64,000 nucleotides of DNA from Orrella sp037026685. Lineage in GTDB: Bacteria; Pseudomonadota; Gammaproteobacteria; Burkholderiales; Burkholderiaceae_B. Below the pieces are notes generated by a model, which did no database searches, was not told where the DNA came from, and worked only from the letters and a program-made list of their open reading frames with translations. Position numbers and translations under genes: made by a program. Position 1 is the stretch's first letter, and every line of letters starts with the position of its first letter. Of this stretch, positions 51,446 to 60,439 are shown one piece after another. The DNA lies in contig NZ_JBANET010000021.1 in assembly GCF_037026685.1 (NCBI RefSeq), positions 1 to 64,000 of the forward strand, written 5' to 3'.

Positions 51446-52231
51446 ATGAGCGATACCCGTTTTCCCCTGGATGGCCGGCTGCCCGGCATGCTGCGTAGCG
51501 GCAAGCCGCTGCGGGCCGTGTTCAACGGCCTGCCCAGCCCCGCCATCGTCGAGATGTGCGCGTTTGCCGGCTTCGATTTCATCATCCTGGACAACGAGCA
51601 TGGCAGCGCCGACCTGGGCGCGACCGAGCACATGCTGCGCGCGGCTCGCGCCGCGGGCATCGTGCCGGTGGTGCGCTGCTTCGAGCACGACCTGCCGCGC
51701 ATCCTGGACATGGGCGCGAGCGCCGTGCAGGTGCCCATGGTGCAAAGCGCGCAGCAGGCGCGGCGGCTGGTGGACATGGTCCGCTATCCGCCGCTGGGGC
51801 GGCGGGGCAGCGCGTTCAGCACGCGGGCGGCGGGCTATGGGGCGTTCGGCGGCGCGGCGCACACCCAGCGCAGCAACGAGGGCATCGCCTTCATTCCCAT
51901 GGTGGAGACGCCGGAGGCGATCGCCGCGGCCGCGGAAATCGCCGCCGTGGACGGCGTGGATGCGGTGTTCATCGGCCCCAACGACCTGGCCCACGCCATG
52001 GGCCACGGCAGCGACTGGAACGCCGAGCCGGTGCAGCAGGCCATCGCGCAAGGCCTGAAGGCCATCGCGGCGGCCGGCAAGTGCCCGGGCATCATCGCGC
52101 TGACGCCGGCCGACGAGCAGAAATACGGCGCCCTGGGCGCGCGGTACTTCGCCAATGTGTCGACCAGCATCATCACGAGGGCGCTGGCCCAGGCGGCGTC
52201 GGCGGGCAGGGAGGCGTCGTTGCGCTATTGA
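51446..52231 (+). CDS. HpcH/HpaI-family aldolase
   Basis: 261 residues. Class II pyruvate-dependent aldolase family, TIM-barrel. Signature segments are DFIILDNEHGSADLGATEHM near 47, VPMVQSAQQARRLVDMVRYP near 97, and IPMVETPEAIAAAAEI near 155 with the metal-binding Glu; VDAVFIGPNDLAHAMG follows near 176. The ATG 51446 has GGAG seven bases upstream. Last gene of the operon; it would cleave a hydroxy-acid intermediate to pyruvate or a related 2-oxo acid plus an aldehyde. Confidence 0.92.
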   Translation: MSDTRFPLDGRLPGMLRSGKPLRAVFNGLPSPAIVEMCAFAGFDFIILDNEHGSADLGATEHMLRAARAAGIVPVVRCFEHDLPRILDMGASAVQVPMVQSAQQARRLVDMVRYPPLGRRGSAFSTRAAGYGAFGGAAHTQRSNEGIAFIPMVETPEAIAAAAEIAAVDGVDAVFIGPNDLAHAMGHGSDWNAEPVQQAIAQGLKAIAAAGKCPGIIALTPADEQKYGALGARYFANVSTSIITRALAQAASAGREASLRY

Positions 52232-52342
52232 AGCGGGGCACGCTGTCCGGGCCACGAGGCGGCAGGGCCAGGACGTGGTAAAAGCTCATCACCCCGGCGC
52301 GTGTGCGCCGCGGGCAACAGCCGATTCCTTCAGGCCTAACGC

Positions 52343-52792
52343 ATGCACATCTGGGTTGACGCCGACGCCTGCCCCGCGGTGATCAAGGACATCCTGTATC
52401 GCGCGGCGCAGCGCTGGCAGCGGCCGCTGACGCTGGTGGCCAACCAGATGCTGCGCACGCCGCCGTCGCCGCTGATCCGCGCCGTCCAGGTGCCGCGCGG
52501 CTTCGACGTGGCCGACGACTACATCGTCGAGCACGCGAACGCGGGCGACCTGGTCATCACCGGCGACATTCCCCTGGCGGCCCAGGTGCTGGAGAAGCAG
52601 GCGCTGGTGCTCAGCCCGCGCGGCGAGCGCTATACCGACGACACCATACGAGAGCGCCTGTCGATGCGCGATATGATGGAAGAGCTGCGCAGCGCCGGCG
52701 TGGATACGGGCGGCCCCTCGGCGCTCAGCCAGGCGGATCGGCGCGCCTTCGCCAATGCGCTGGACCGGCTGATGGCCGCCCGTCGCCCCTGA
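52343..52792 (+). CDS. YaiI/YqxD family (DUF188) protein
   Basis: 149 residues, PIN-like fold family. The N-terminal motif MHIWVDADACPAVIKDIL and the segments DLVITGDIPLAAQVLEK and LSPRGERYTDDTI are diagnostic. Its Asp residues could bind metal for a nuclease activity, but no function is established for the family. Stands alone with a short gap to the next gene. Confidence 0.94.
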   Translation: MHIWVDADACPAVIKDILYRAAQRWQRPLTLVANQMLRTPPSPLIRAVQVPRGFDVADDYIVEHANAGDLVITGDIPLAAQVLEKQALVLSPRGERYTDDTIRERLSMRDMMEELRSAGVDTGGPSALSQADRRAFANALDRLMAARRP

Positions 52793-52823
52793 TTCAGCTT
52801 CGTTCCTGTTGCCGGAGCCGTCC

Positions 52824-53474
52824 ATGGAATTCGTGATTCCCAATCCCGCAAACCTGGCGCTGTTCGTCAGCGCCGCGCTGGTGTTGCTTGTGATTCCCGG
52901 CCCGTCGGTGCTGTACATCGTTGCGCAGTCGATCGAGCAGGGCCGCCGAGCCGGGCTGGTGTCGGACCTGGGCATCCATACCGCGACGCTGGTGCACGTG
53001 GGGGCCGCCGCGCTGGGCTTGTCGGCCCTGCTGGCGTCCTCGGCGCTGGCGTTCGGCATCGTCAAGTACGCCGGCGCAGCCTATCTCGTGTGGCTGGGCC
53101 TGAAAAAGCTCTGCACGCCGCCAACGCCGGCCGCCATCGACGCCGCACCGCGGCGGCGGCGCTACGCGCGCCTGTATCGGGACGGCTTCATCGTGAATCT
53201 GCTCAACCCCAAGACCGCCTTGTTTTTCCTGGCGTTCCTGCCGCAGTTCGTCGACGTCGGGCGTGGTCACGTGGCCATGCAGATCGTTTTCCTGGGCTTG
53301 CTGTTCACCGCGCTCGGGCTGGTCAGCGACGCCTGTTATGCGCTGGCGGCCAGCGCGGCGGGGCGATGGCTGCGGCAAAGCCGCGGCTATCTGGCCGCCG
53401 AGCGTTATCTGGGCGGGGCGTTGCTGATCGGCCTGGGGATCACGGCGGCGTTCACGGGTAGCAGCAAGAAATAG
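52824..53474 (+). CDS. LysE/RhtB family amino-acid exporter
   Basis: 216 residues with six membrane helices. Family motifs are LLVIPGPSVLYIVAQSIEQG near 20 and LLNPKTALFFLAFLPQFV near 126. GGAG six bases before the ATG at 52824 selects it over an upstream TTG. It is the last clearly chromosomal gene before the low-GC island. Confidence 0.9.
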   Translation: MEFVIPNPANLALFVSAALVLLVIPGPSVLYIVAQSIEQGRRAGLVSDLGIHTATLVHVGAAALGLSALLASSALAFGIVKYAGAAYLVWLGLKKLCTPPTPAAIDAAPRRRRYARLYRDGFIVNLLNPKTALFFLAFLPQFVDVGRGHVAMQIVFLGLLFTALGLVSDACYALAASAAGRWLRQSRGYLAAERYLGGALLIGLGITAAFTGSSKK

Positions 53475-53538
53475 ATCACGTTATGTCGCTGGCGTGGTGT
53501 TGATGCGATGGGCCGCTGGGGGGCGGTCAGGTCTGCGT

Positions 53539-53828
53539 TCAGGTTGCCGTGATGTGTGCGAGCTTGTTGGGGTTGTGTTGCGCTGGCACCTGCGGGATGC
53601 GCTGGTCGTTGGTTTCGTAGGATTGCACGGACTTCAGGCGGCCGTCGATGAAAAACGCGGCAAGGCCGGTTGGCCGTTGACCTTGGCTACCTTCACGCGC
53701 GGCGCCTCGCTAAAGCGGCGCTTGCAGGTATAGAAGAGCTGCGGCAGGCGCTTGCCGCCGACCAGCGGGGCAACGCTAAGGGCCTTGGTTGCTACGCTGA
53801 CATCATGGATCGAGCCAATCGTGCGCAT
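53539..53828 (-). pseudogene. Frameshifted remnant of an unknown gene
   Basis: Reading leftwards, the frame from MRTIGSIHDVSVATKALSVA runs through YTCKRRFSEAPRVKVAKVNG and stops at 53634. The +1 frame continues the coherent sequence FIDGRLKSVQSYETNDQRIP down to a stop at 53539. This looks like one gene broken by a single frameshift near 53650. No family recognised. The 5' part may also be missing. Confidence 0.4.
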
Positions 53829-54030
53829 GTGGCGGTTCTCCAAATCCCGGAGGGTGTCATTCCTATTGTTGCGTGAAAGCCGCATGAAGCTTGGGCTTTT
53901 CGGTTTTTCGTATGAACGCATACCCCCAAAACTACCCCTCAAAGACTTGGCTTCTCTTGGACGGATTTGGACGCAAAGAGCAGACGTGCTGATACCGGAC
54001 GGGATGAGATAACGCGCTCTATGCTGAACC

Positions 54031-54100
54031 CAAAAAGATGTCTCATGAGAGTGCCGAGGGGACTGCGTTCTGCAAGCAGCCCGTAACCTGCCCTGGGAGC
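54031..54100 (+). repeat. Direct repeat flanking the Qat/PIN cargo, left copy
   Basis: Shares order and spacing with 60619-60690: AAAAAGATG, AGAGTGCCG, then TCTGCAAGCAG, CCG and CCTGCC. The 30 bases beginning at TCTGCAAGCAG are 23/30 identical by eye. The two copies bracket about 6.5 kb containing qatABCD and the PIN cassette. Confidence 0.6.
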
Positions 54101-54314
54101 TTTCCCCAGTCACAAACGTATCGTTGACTCTCACTTTCGAGCCGTTGGGATCGTTCTGCACGTTGTAGCAGAATGACCGCTCCCGACCCACAGCGGTCGT
54201 AGGCTAAACAGTCTGTCCGGAAGTGGACGTTCAACGTTCTTGAGAGCGCCGCGTGCCGTCGCGACAGATCAGAAGTAATATCAGACAACTCGGCAGAGTC
54301 AGATACAATTTGAA

Positions 54315-56195
54315 ATGTGGTCAGATAACGAAACGACCGTCGACTACTTGAATTTTGGTGTCGTAGCGGACGCGTGCGCGAAACTCCTCCAACAAGCGAA
54401 CGGCACACCGATTTCGGTCGGCGTCTCTGGCGGCTGGGGTGTCGGCAAGACCTCGTTGGTCAGGATGATTGAAGGCCGGCTGAAACAAGCCGATGCCCCG
54501 GGGACCAACACCTACGTCATTGTCACGTTCAACCCGTGGCTTTACCAGGACTTCGAGGGTGCCCGAGGTGCGCTGCTGCAGCTGGTTGGCGATGAGGTCC
54601 TGCGGCTGGCGGCCAAGAACGAGCCCCTGCTAAAGAAGGCGAAGCGCCTCCTCAAGCGCATCAACTTCCTTCGCCTCGCGCAGATGGGTGGTGAAGCCGC
54701 CGTGACGCTTTACACAGGTGTGCCTGTCGGCAGCATCGGCTCCGCGGTCATGAAGGCTGCTGGGTTCTTCGGAGTTGGCGGGGACGGCGACGCGAAGGAG
54801 TCGGGCGACGGAGAAGGCGAGAAGAAGGAAACGGGCACCGACAAGGGGATGCCCAATGATCTGCTCAAGCCCGCAGAGCCGGTCTCATTGCCCAATGAGA
54901 TTCAGGCGTTCCGCAATGCCCTCGAAGAACTGCTCGAAGAGCTGAAGGTCACGTTGGTCGTCTTCGTGGACGACCTAGACCGCTGCCTGCCCAAGACCGC
55001 CATTTCCACGCTGGAATCGATTCGCCTCCTCCTCTTCCTCAAGCGCAGCGCGTTCGTGGTGGCGGCCGATAACGAGTTCATTCGAGGCGCGGTGCGGGTG
55101 CACTTCGAAGGGACCGGCATCTCGAGCGAAGTTGCAACGAACTACTTCGACAAGCTCATCCAGGTTCCGCTGCACGTTCCGCGACTCGGTATCAATGAAG
55201 CAAAGGCATACCTAGCCTTGCTGTTGATGGAGCGTGCCCATGCTGACGGCGTTTTCGAAAAGGTCGGATTCGACGCAGCAAAGGAAGCTATCCCAAAGCG
55301 CCTGCAAAGCAGCTGGAAAGGTGACGCCGTCACGTCCGAATTCTTGCAAAGCCTTGTCGGCTTGGGCAACACAGCCATGCTCGAGTTGATGCAACTTGCT
55401 GAAGGGTTGGCTCCGCTGCTTACCCAGTCGAGCGCCGTAAACGCGAACCCGCGGCTGATGAAGCGATTTCTGAACACGGTCTACCTCCGGTCGGCCTTAG
55501 CTGCCCCGCAGGGCATCGACCTCGACATCCCTTCTCTTGCAAAGTGGCACCTTGTCGAACGATGCGACGAGACGCTGGCCAACGCCCTGGCTGCAAGGGT
55601 CTCGGCGGAAGCTGACGGGCGAGTGACAGTCTTGCGTGAAGCGGAAGCCGCGGCGGCGGCCGGCACGCCCCTCCCCGAGCCTTTCAAGGATGACCCCTTT
55701 TCGTGCGAATGGCTGCAGCTCAAACCGCCGCTCGGTAACGTAGACCTCCGCCCCCTACTGCACTTGAGCAGGGATACGGCGACTCGGGACTTTGGCGCGG
55801 ACAACATGACCGACCAAGGGCGAGCGTTGCGCGACGCCCTGGTCGCTGCAACTGCATCGAACGCACCGCTCACAGAGGCCATCCGAGCCGCTGGCGCCAT
55901 CCAGGCAGGGATGGCCATGGGCAAAGCTTGGCAGCTGAAGGCCGCGATGCGGACGTGGCGCTCGGGTGAGGACGTCGTTCCGCTCATCGAGCCCTGTAAG
56001 GTTTACCCGGAGCTGGCTGCCCAGGCTGCGGCACTCTTGGCAGAAGCACCGGTCGGGAAAGTTGGTCCTGGCGTCGTCCCCCTCCTGTACTCGCAGACGT
56101 GGGCACGCCCCACCCTCGAGAAGTGGGAGGCAGACTCTTCGGTGGAGAAACCCACTAAGGCGGCCATCCAGCAGGCGAAGCGGGGGACCCGATAG
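54315..56195 (+). CDS. qatA: QatA, KAP-family P-loop ATPase
   Basis: 626-residue ATPase of the QatABCD anti-phage system. Walker A is GGWGVGKTSLV near residue 40. The KAP pattern VTFNPWLYQD follows near 73 and Walker B VVFVDDLDRCLP near 213. A Gly/Glu/Lys-rich insertion (about 155-190) separates the halves, where KAP proteins usually carry membrane helices. A hydrophobic stretch just before it may be membrane-associated. One-base overlap with qatB. The gene stands in an acquired island and shows lower GC than the flanking chromosome. Confidence 0.93.
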   Translation: MWSDNETTVDYLNFGVVADACAKLLQQANGTPISVGVSGGWGVGKTSLVRMIEGRLKQADAPGTNTYVIVTFNPWLYQDFEGARGALLQLVGDEVLRLAAKNEPLLKKAKRLLKRINFLRLAQMGGEAAVTLYTGVPVGSIGSAVMKAAGFFGVGGDGDAKESGDGEGEKKETGTDKGMPNDLLKPAEPVSLPNEIQAFRNALEELLEELKVTLVVFVDDLDRCLPKTAISTLESIRLLLFLKRSAFVVAADNEFIRGAVRVHFEGTGISSEVATNYFDKLIQVPLHVPRLGINEAKAYLALLLMERAHADGVFEKVGFDAAKEAIPKRLQSSWKGDAVTSEFLQSLVGLGNTAMLELMQLAEGLAPLLTQSSAVNANPRLMKRFLNTVYLRSALAAPQGIDLDIPSLAKWHLVERCDETLANALAARVSAEADGRVTVLREAEAAAAAGTPLPEPFKDDPFSCEWLQLKPPLGNVDLRPLLHLSRDTATRDFGADNMTDQGRALRDALVAATASNAPLTEAIRAAGAIQAGMAMGKAWQLKAAMRTWRSGEDVVPLIEPCKVYPELAAQAAALLAEAPVGKVGPGVVPLLYSQTWARPTLEKWEADSSVEKPTKAAIQQAKRGTR

Positions 56196-57058
56196 TGGGA
56201 ACCTCAACGTCAAGCTCCGGCGGCAAAGCCGGCTCGCCGTTTGACCCGGAATGGCTGACGCCAGAACCGGCGCCTGCCGGCGGCGACGATGCCGCCGACG
56301 GCTCAGGCGATGGTGGCGACCCCGAGCCTGCTGACACGGGCACCGAAGCCGGAGCCGAGGGGCCCGCCGCAGCCGGCGAGCGAGCGGCGCCGGATGAGGC
56401 TTTCGCGCCCAGTCGCCGGTTCGCCGACGCGCGTTCCAAGATGTCCGCCGCTCTTGGCGGTGGCGGACGCGACTCGTTGCGCGCCGCGGCCAAGAGCATG
56501 GTTACCAAGGGCATGGGCGGTGCGCGGCGCGCGGCTTCCACCATGCGAGGCACGGCTCAGGGCGCAGGTGCCCTGGGGCAGTTCTTGGCGTCCGCCCGCG
56601 ATGGGTCTGACCCGCAGGTTGTTGACTGGGTAAATCGAACACGCGCTGCGAGTCTCGCTGCTGACGACCTCATCCTGGAACTGGTCAAGGAGGTCATGCC
56701 CGATACAGGCAGCGTGGACGACGAATCGCTGCGCAACGCCGCAGCCGAGGCGCTTGGGTTGCTCTACGAACTCAATCCCGACATCGACGTCTTCAACCTC
56801 ACGGATGCGCAGATTCACGATGTCATGGCCATCACCATCGCCAACGATGTCTGCAATCGAATGGACCTACAGCTTGGTCAAACCTACGAGCGGCTGAGGC
56901 ACGACCCGCAACAAGTCCAGCTCTTTCGGAAGGATGTGCGGGAGTACGTGCAATCGGAAGTTCGTGTCGTCATGGAGCAGCTCGGTGGAACGGGGCTGGA
57001 CCCCAAGCGGCTCGCCCGTGACGTTCTGCGGTCGGCAATGGAGGTGTTCGCATCATGA
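56195..57058 (+). CDS. qatB: QatB, anti-phage defence protein
   Basis: 287 residues from a GTG that overlaps the qatA stop. A Gly/Ser/Ala/Pro-rich low-complexity N-terminus (about 1-75) precedes a helical C-terminal part without a known enzymatic motif. It is identified mainly by position between the KAP ATPase and the QueC-like protein, as in known qat operons, where QatB's biochemical role is unknown. Coupled to qatC by ATGA. Confidence 0.85.
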   Translation: MGTSTSSSGGKAGSPFDPEWLTPEPAPAGGDDAADGSGDGGDPEPADTGTEAGAEGPAAAGERAAPDEAFAPSRRFADARSKMSAALGGGGRDSLRAAAKSMVTKGMGGARRAASTMRGTAQGAGALGQFLASARDGSDPQVVDWVNRTRAASLAADDLILELVKEVMPDTGSVDDESLRNAAAEALGLLYELNPDIDVFNLTDAQIHDVMAITIANDVCNRMDLQLGQTYERLRHDPQQVQLFRKDVREYVQSEVRVVMEQLGGTGLDPKRLARDVLRSAMEVFAS

Positions 57059-58320
57059 CGAAGGTGCTATGCACGTCGGTCGACCACTTGCCCGCGACAC
57101 TCGCAGACGGCGAGCGCGCGTTCACGCTCTTCAAGAGTGCCAAGCGCGCCGGAGTTGGGACCATCGCGCAGGGCTGGCGTGGGTCGTTGAAGCGCAAGGG
57201 ATTCGCTCCAAGCGCTCAGGCTTGGGATTTCGTGCAGTTCTGTTTGTCGGTTTGCGCAGCCGACCTTTGCTGCTTGCGGAACACCAGTGCGGACGGCTGG
57301 ACTCGGACCATCGAACTCACGGTCGGCTTGCATGAACCCCTTCGGTGGGCGCCTTGGAAGGCCCACGTCGAACGGATGTTGAAGGTTCTGACGGGGGACT
57401 ATTGGACGCTTCACTTCGTCGAGGGCGGGGTTGCGCCTCCGAACGGTAGACCCCAGCCGTTGGCCCACGATTGCATCTCGCTTCTGTCGGGCGGTCTGGA
57501 CAGCCTTGTTGGGGGCATCGACCTGGTGACCCGTGGGCGACGGCCGGCGTTCGTCTCGCAGTTGGCCCACGAGGATTCCGAGCGCCAACGCCGGTACGCC
57601 ACGCTCCTCGGCGGTGGGGCCACTCACATGCAGTGGAGCCATGGCATCAACTTTACCGGCAGTCGGGAGCCCTCGACGCGCGGTCGGTCTTTGGCGTTCT
57701 ACGGGTTCGCCGTGATCGCGGCATCCAAGATTGCCGGCCAGCCCGTGCAGGTGTTTGTCCCCGAGAACGGCTTCATCTGCGTCAATCCGCCCCTCGTCCC
57801 TGGGCGAGTCTCCAGCCTAAGCACGCGCACGACGCACCCGCTGTTCATAGCAATGCTGCAGGAGTTGCTCGAAGTGCTGGGCATCGGCGTACGGCTCGAG
57901 CTGCCGTACCGGTTCAAGACGAAGGGCGAAATGCTGCGCGAATGCACGAACCAGACGTTGCTTAATACCGTTTCCTCAGATTCCACGAGCTGCGGACGGT
58001 ACCGAACCTACAACCGAACGCACTGTGGCCGCTGTGTTCCTTGCATGATTCGACGAGCAGCGTTTCTCGCCTGGGGCCATGGCCGCGACAGGACTACCTA
58101 TGCCTTCCCCTCGCTAGCCGGTTCTGACAAGTCCAGCGGCCCGGACGACCCTATGGCGGCAGCACTGGCTGTATTGTCGGTGCGTGAACAGGGGTTGGAC
58201 CGCTTCCTTGGCGCCACGCTCGCGTTTGCTGCGCCTGGTGAGCGTGGTTCATATCGGCGGGTGCTCCAAGCTGGTTTTGGTGAACTGGAGGCGTTGCTCC
58301 AAGCGGAGGGACTCCTGTGA
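57055..58320 (+). CDS. qatC: QatC, QueC-like PP-loop ATPase
   Basis: 421 residues. The PP-loop motif LLSGGLDSLVGG is near residue 143, as in 7-cyano-7-deazaguanine synthase QueC. A four-cysteine zinc site (CGRYRTYNRTHCGRCVPC) lies near 312-329. The N-terminal 130 residues are specific to QatC. In Qat defence it probably modifies a protein or nucleic acid with a deazaguanine-type reaction; the substrate was long unclear. It overlaps the following TatD gene. Confidence 0.93.
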   Translation: MTKVLCTSVDHLPATLADGERAFTLFKSAKRAGVGTIAQGWRGSLKRKGFAPSAQAWDFVQFCLSVCAADLCCLRNTSADGWTRTIELTVGLHEPLRWAPWKAHVERMLKVLTGDYWTLHFVEGGVAPPNGRPQPLAHDCISLLSGGLDSLVGGIDLVTRGRRPAFVSQLAHEDSERQRRYATLLGGGATHMQWSHGINFTGSREPSTRGRSLAFYGFAVIAASKIAGQPVQVFVPENGFICVNPPLVPGRVSSLSTRTTHPLFIAMLQELLEVLGIGVRLELPYRFKTKGEMLRECTNQTLLNTVSSDSTSCGRYRTYNRTHCGRCVPCMIRRAAFLAWGHGRDRTTYAFPSLAGSDKSSGPDDPMAAALAVLSVREQGLDRFLGATLAFAAPGERGSYRRVLQAGFGELEALLQAEGLL

Positions 58321-59057
58321 TGGACTTTCACTGCCACCTCGACCTCTACCCTAGTGCGAGGGAGGTCTACCGCGAGGCCGCTCGCCGCAATAAGTTCACC
58401 TGGTTGGTGACCACGAGTCCTAAGGCATTTGCGGCGACGTCGCGAACGCTGGCGCCGTTGCCCTCAGTGCTCATCACACCCGGGCTCCATCCCGAAATTG
58501 CCCACGAGCGCGCAGCAGAACTAGACCTGCTACTGGAACAGATTGCTGGCGTCAAGGCGGTCGGTGAGGTGGGCCTTGATGGGTCACCTCGTTTCAAAGC
58601 CCACTACGAAGTCCAGCGCAAGATTTTCGGCGCGGTCATCGCCCGGTGCGCGGAGTTGGGAGGCAGAACGCTCAGTGTCCATTCCCGCCGCGCAGTCAGG
58701 GACGTATTGGCGGAGTTCGAGCGGCATCCGAACTTCGGCACGGCCGTCATGCACTGGTTTTCCGGAAGCACATCTGAACTGAAGGACGCCGCGGCGCACG
58801 GGTGTTGGTTCAGCATCGGGCCGGCGATGTTCGAATCTGCGAATGGCCGGGCCTTGGCGGCAGCGATGCCGCAAGACCGCGTTGTGCCAGAAAGCGATGG
58901 TCCCTTTGCCAAGGTTGGGGGCAAATCAATCTTGCCTTGGAACACGTCCCAGACTGCCGAGGGCCTTGCTTCGCTGTGGGCGACATCCTCCGATGAAGCG
59001 GCGGAAATGCTTGCTCGAAATGGACAGGCGCTTCTTTATCTCATGGGCCAACGGTAA
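58320..59057 (+). CDS. qatD: QatD, TatD-family DNase
   Basis: 245-residue metal-dependent hydrolase. The metal ligands of the TatD family are present: DFHCHLDLY near residue 2-10, GEVGLDG near 80, a HSRRA motif near 119, HWFSG near 142 and SDGPF near 191. Start ATG 58320 overlaps the qatC stop; a GTG three bases before is also possible. It completes an intact four-gene Qat operon. Confidence 0.93.
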   Translation: MDFHCHLDLYPSAREVYREAARRNKFTWLVTTSPKAFAATSRTLAPLPSVLITPGLHPEIAHERAAELDLLLEQIAGVKAVGEVGLDGSPRFKAHYEVQRKIFGAVIARCAELGGRTLSVHSRRAVRDVLAEFERHPNFGTAVMHWFSGSTSELKDAAAHGCWFSIGPAMFESANGRALAAAMPQDRVVPESDGPFAKVGGKSILPWNTSQTAEGLASLWATSSDEAAEMLARNGQALLYLMGQR

Positions 59058-59345
59058 GGAAGTGCGCCACCATCACGACTGCTGACTGTAAGCAGATACT
59101 CGTGAAAGTCCGTTCTTGGCCGACTCGTGACACTCACCGACTTGGTCCAGCAACCGTGCGGCGCGCAACACAGGAGGGGAGGCGGTTTCATGGCTGATTA
59201 AGCACTGCATTTTCATACAGCATGCGCGCCGTCAAGCGACGGCTACAAGCCCTTTCCGCGTTTTATCGTGCCAGTTTAGACCGCACGCGCCAGATATGGC
59301 CTGCGGCTTGGTGCGGTCTACATTACGTTAGGCGTCACAAGCCAC
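59058..59345 (+). other. Intergenic region with attC-like end before the PIN gene
   Basis: 288 bases without a gene. It ends in a dyad TAGACCGCAC (59277-59286) / GTGCGGTCTA (59311-59320) followed by the integron core GTTAGGC at 59327-59333, 13 bases before the PIN ATG. The left R-box is degenerate (GCCAGTT), so this looks like a worn attC site or attI-like boundary. Confidence 0.5.
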
Positions 59346-60365
59346 ATGTCACTTCCAACTGCCGTCTTCCTCGACACCAGCGTCCTAGCTGGTCAGCAAT
59401 ACAACTTTTCGTCGGCCGCTCTGACGACATTTATCCCGCTGGCCAAGAAACATGATCTAAAGCTACTCCTGCCTGAGGCAACAGAGAGCGAGGTAGTGCG
59501 GCAAATCCGAGAGCGCTCACAGGAAGCACTAAAAGCGCTTGAAGATGCACGACGCAGGGCACCATTCTTGTCAAAGTGGAAGCACTTCCCGCCAAAGCAA
59601 ACTTCATACATGACGGACTGGGAAGTCATGCGGATCGCTAAGACGGAATGGGAAGAGTTCTTGAAGAACTTCAATCTCATCAAGCTCGACTACAGCGGCG
59701 TCAACTTGAAGGCGGTGATGCACTGGTATGACCGCATAACCCCTCCCTTTCGGGAGGGAAAGAAGCGAAAGGAGTTCCCTGACGCCTTCGCAATTGCAAT
59801 CATCGAAGCACACGCACGCAAAACAGGGGACACCATCGCTGTTGTGTCTGAAGACAGTGACATGAAGCTTGCGTGCGACCGATTCTCTTCGCTTCTGTAC
59901 TTCAAATCACTTCCCACGCTAACTGAGCTGCTGCTTAGTGATAGCAAGAAGCTCGACAAGATCCGCGAGTCTCTCCTCAATGACCTGAGCACAATCGAAG
60001 AGGCCGCCACCGAAGCAGCTGATGAGCTTGACTACTACCACTCAGACCGCGAGTACAAAGTGAAGCGGACAAAGCTTCATGGCGTCTCTGTCGACGATGT
60101 TCGTGTGGTCGGAATTGGGGCCGGTGAATGCACCATCACCTTTGATTGCGAACTGGAAGCAGAGCACCTGTTGGAATGGAACGAGTGGGATCACTACGGC
60201 GACGACTATCACGAAGAAGAAGCCTGGGTGATCGAAAGCTCACCGCTCTCTGGTACGGCAAAGGTCACGCTTGACCCTAAAACGGGTGCCATTTCCGATG
60301 TGTCTTACTTCGATCTGGAAACAGGTGATATTGAGATCAATGAGAATCCAAGGCGGAGATGGTGA
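59346..60365 (+). CDS. PIN-domain protein in an integron-cassette setting
   Basis: 339 residues. The N-terminal PIN domain has FLDTSVLAG at 8-16, a central Glu/Asp set (EFPDAFAIAIIEAH near 142) and AVVSEDSDMKLACD near 165, the pattern of PIN ribonucleases. The second half is acidic, with a strand-rich end (EWDHYGDDYHEEEAW) of unknown role. Codon use is AT-richer than the neighbours. It is tightly framed by GTTAGGC upstream and an attC site starting two bases after its stop, so it is a mobile gene cassette. It could be a solo toxin-like or defence nuclease; no antitoxin seen. Confidence 0.85.
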   Translation: MSLPTAVFLDTSVLAGQQYNFSSAALTTFIPLAKKHDLKLLLPEATESEVVRQIRERSQEALKALEDARRRAPFLSKWKHFPPKQTSYMTDWEVMRIAKTEWEEFLKNFNLIKLDYSGVNLKAVMHWYDRITPPFREGKKRKEFPDAFAIAIIEAHARKTGDTIAVVSEDSDMKLACDRFSSLLYFKSLPTLTELLLSDSKKLDKIRESLLNDLSTIEEAATEAADELDYYHSDREYKVKRTKLHGVSVDDVRVVGIGAGECTITFDCELEAEHLLEWNEWDHYGDDYHEEEAWVIESSPLSGTAKVTLDPKTGAISDVSYFDLETGDIEINENPRRRW

Positions 60366-60366
60366 C

Positions 60367-60439
60367 GCCTAACTCTTCCATCGAGAGGCCAGGCCAGGCC
60401 CGGCTTGCCGGGCCTGGCCTCTCATGTCAAACGTTGAGT
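60367..60439 (+). repeat. Integron attC recombination site
   Basis: 73 bases from GCCTAAC (R'' box, RYYYAAC) at 60367 to GTTGAGT (R' box, GTTRRRY) at 60433. The inner arms GAGAGGCCAGGCC.. (from 60383) and CCGGGCCTGGCCTCTC (60408-60423) pair with one five-base bulge. It begins directly after the PIN stop codon, as in mobile gene cassettes. No integrase gene in the window. Confidence 0.8.

Larger units (their letters stand above)
53475..54314. other. Island boundary region with gene remnants, no intact gene
   Basis: 840 bases that mark the change from high-GC chromosomal genes to an acquired segment. It contains a broken minus-strand gene (53539-53828), and short frames up to 54190 that do not resemble known proteins. 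One copy of a 70-base repeat (54031-54100) is also found near 60619. A TACAAT at about 54303 could be the -10 of the Qat operon. No tRNA or integrase gene is present. Confidence 0.6.
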
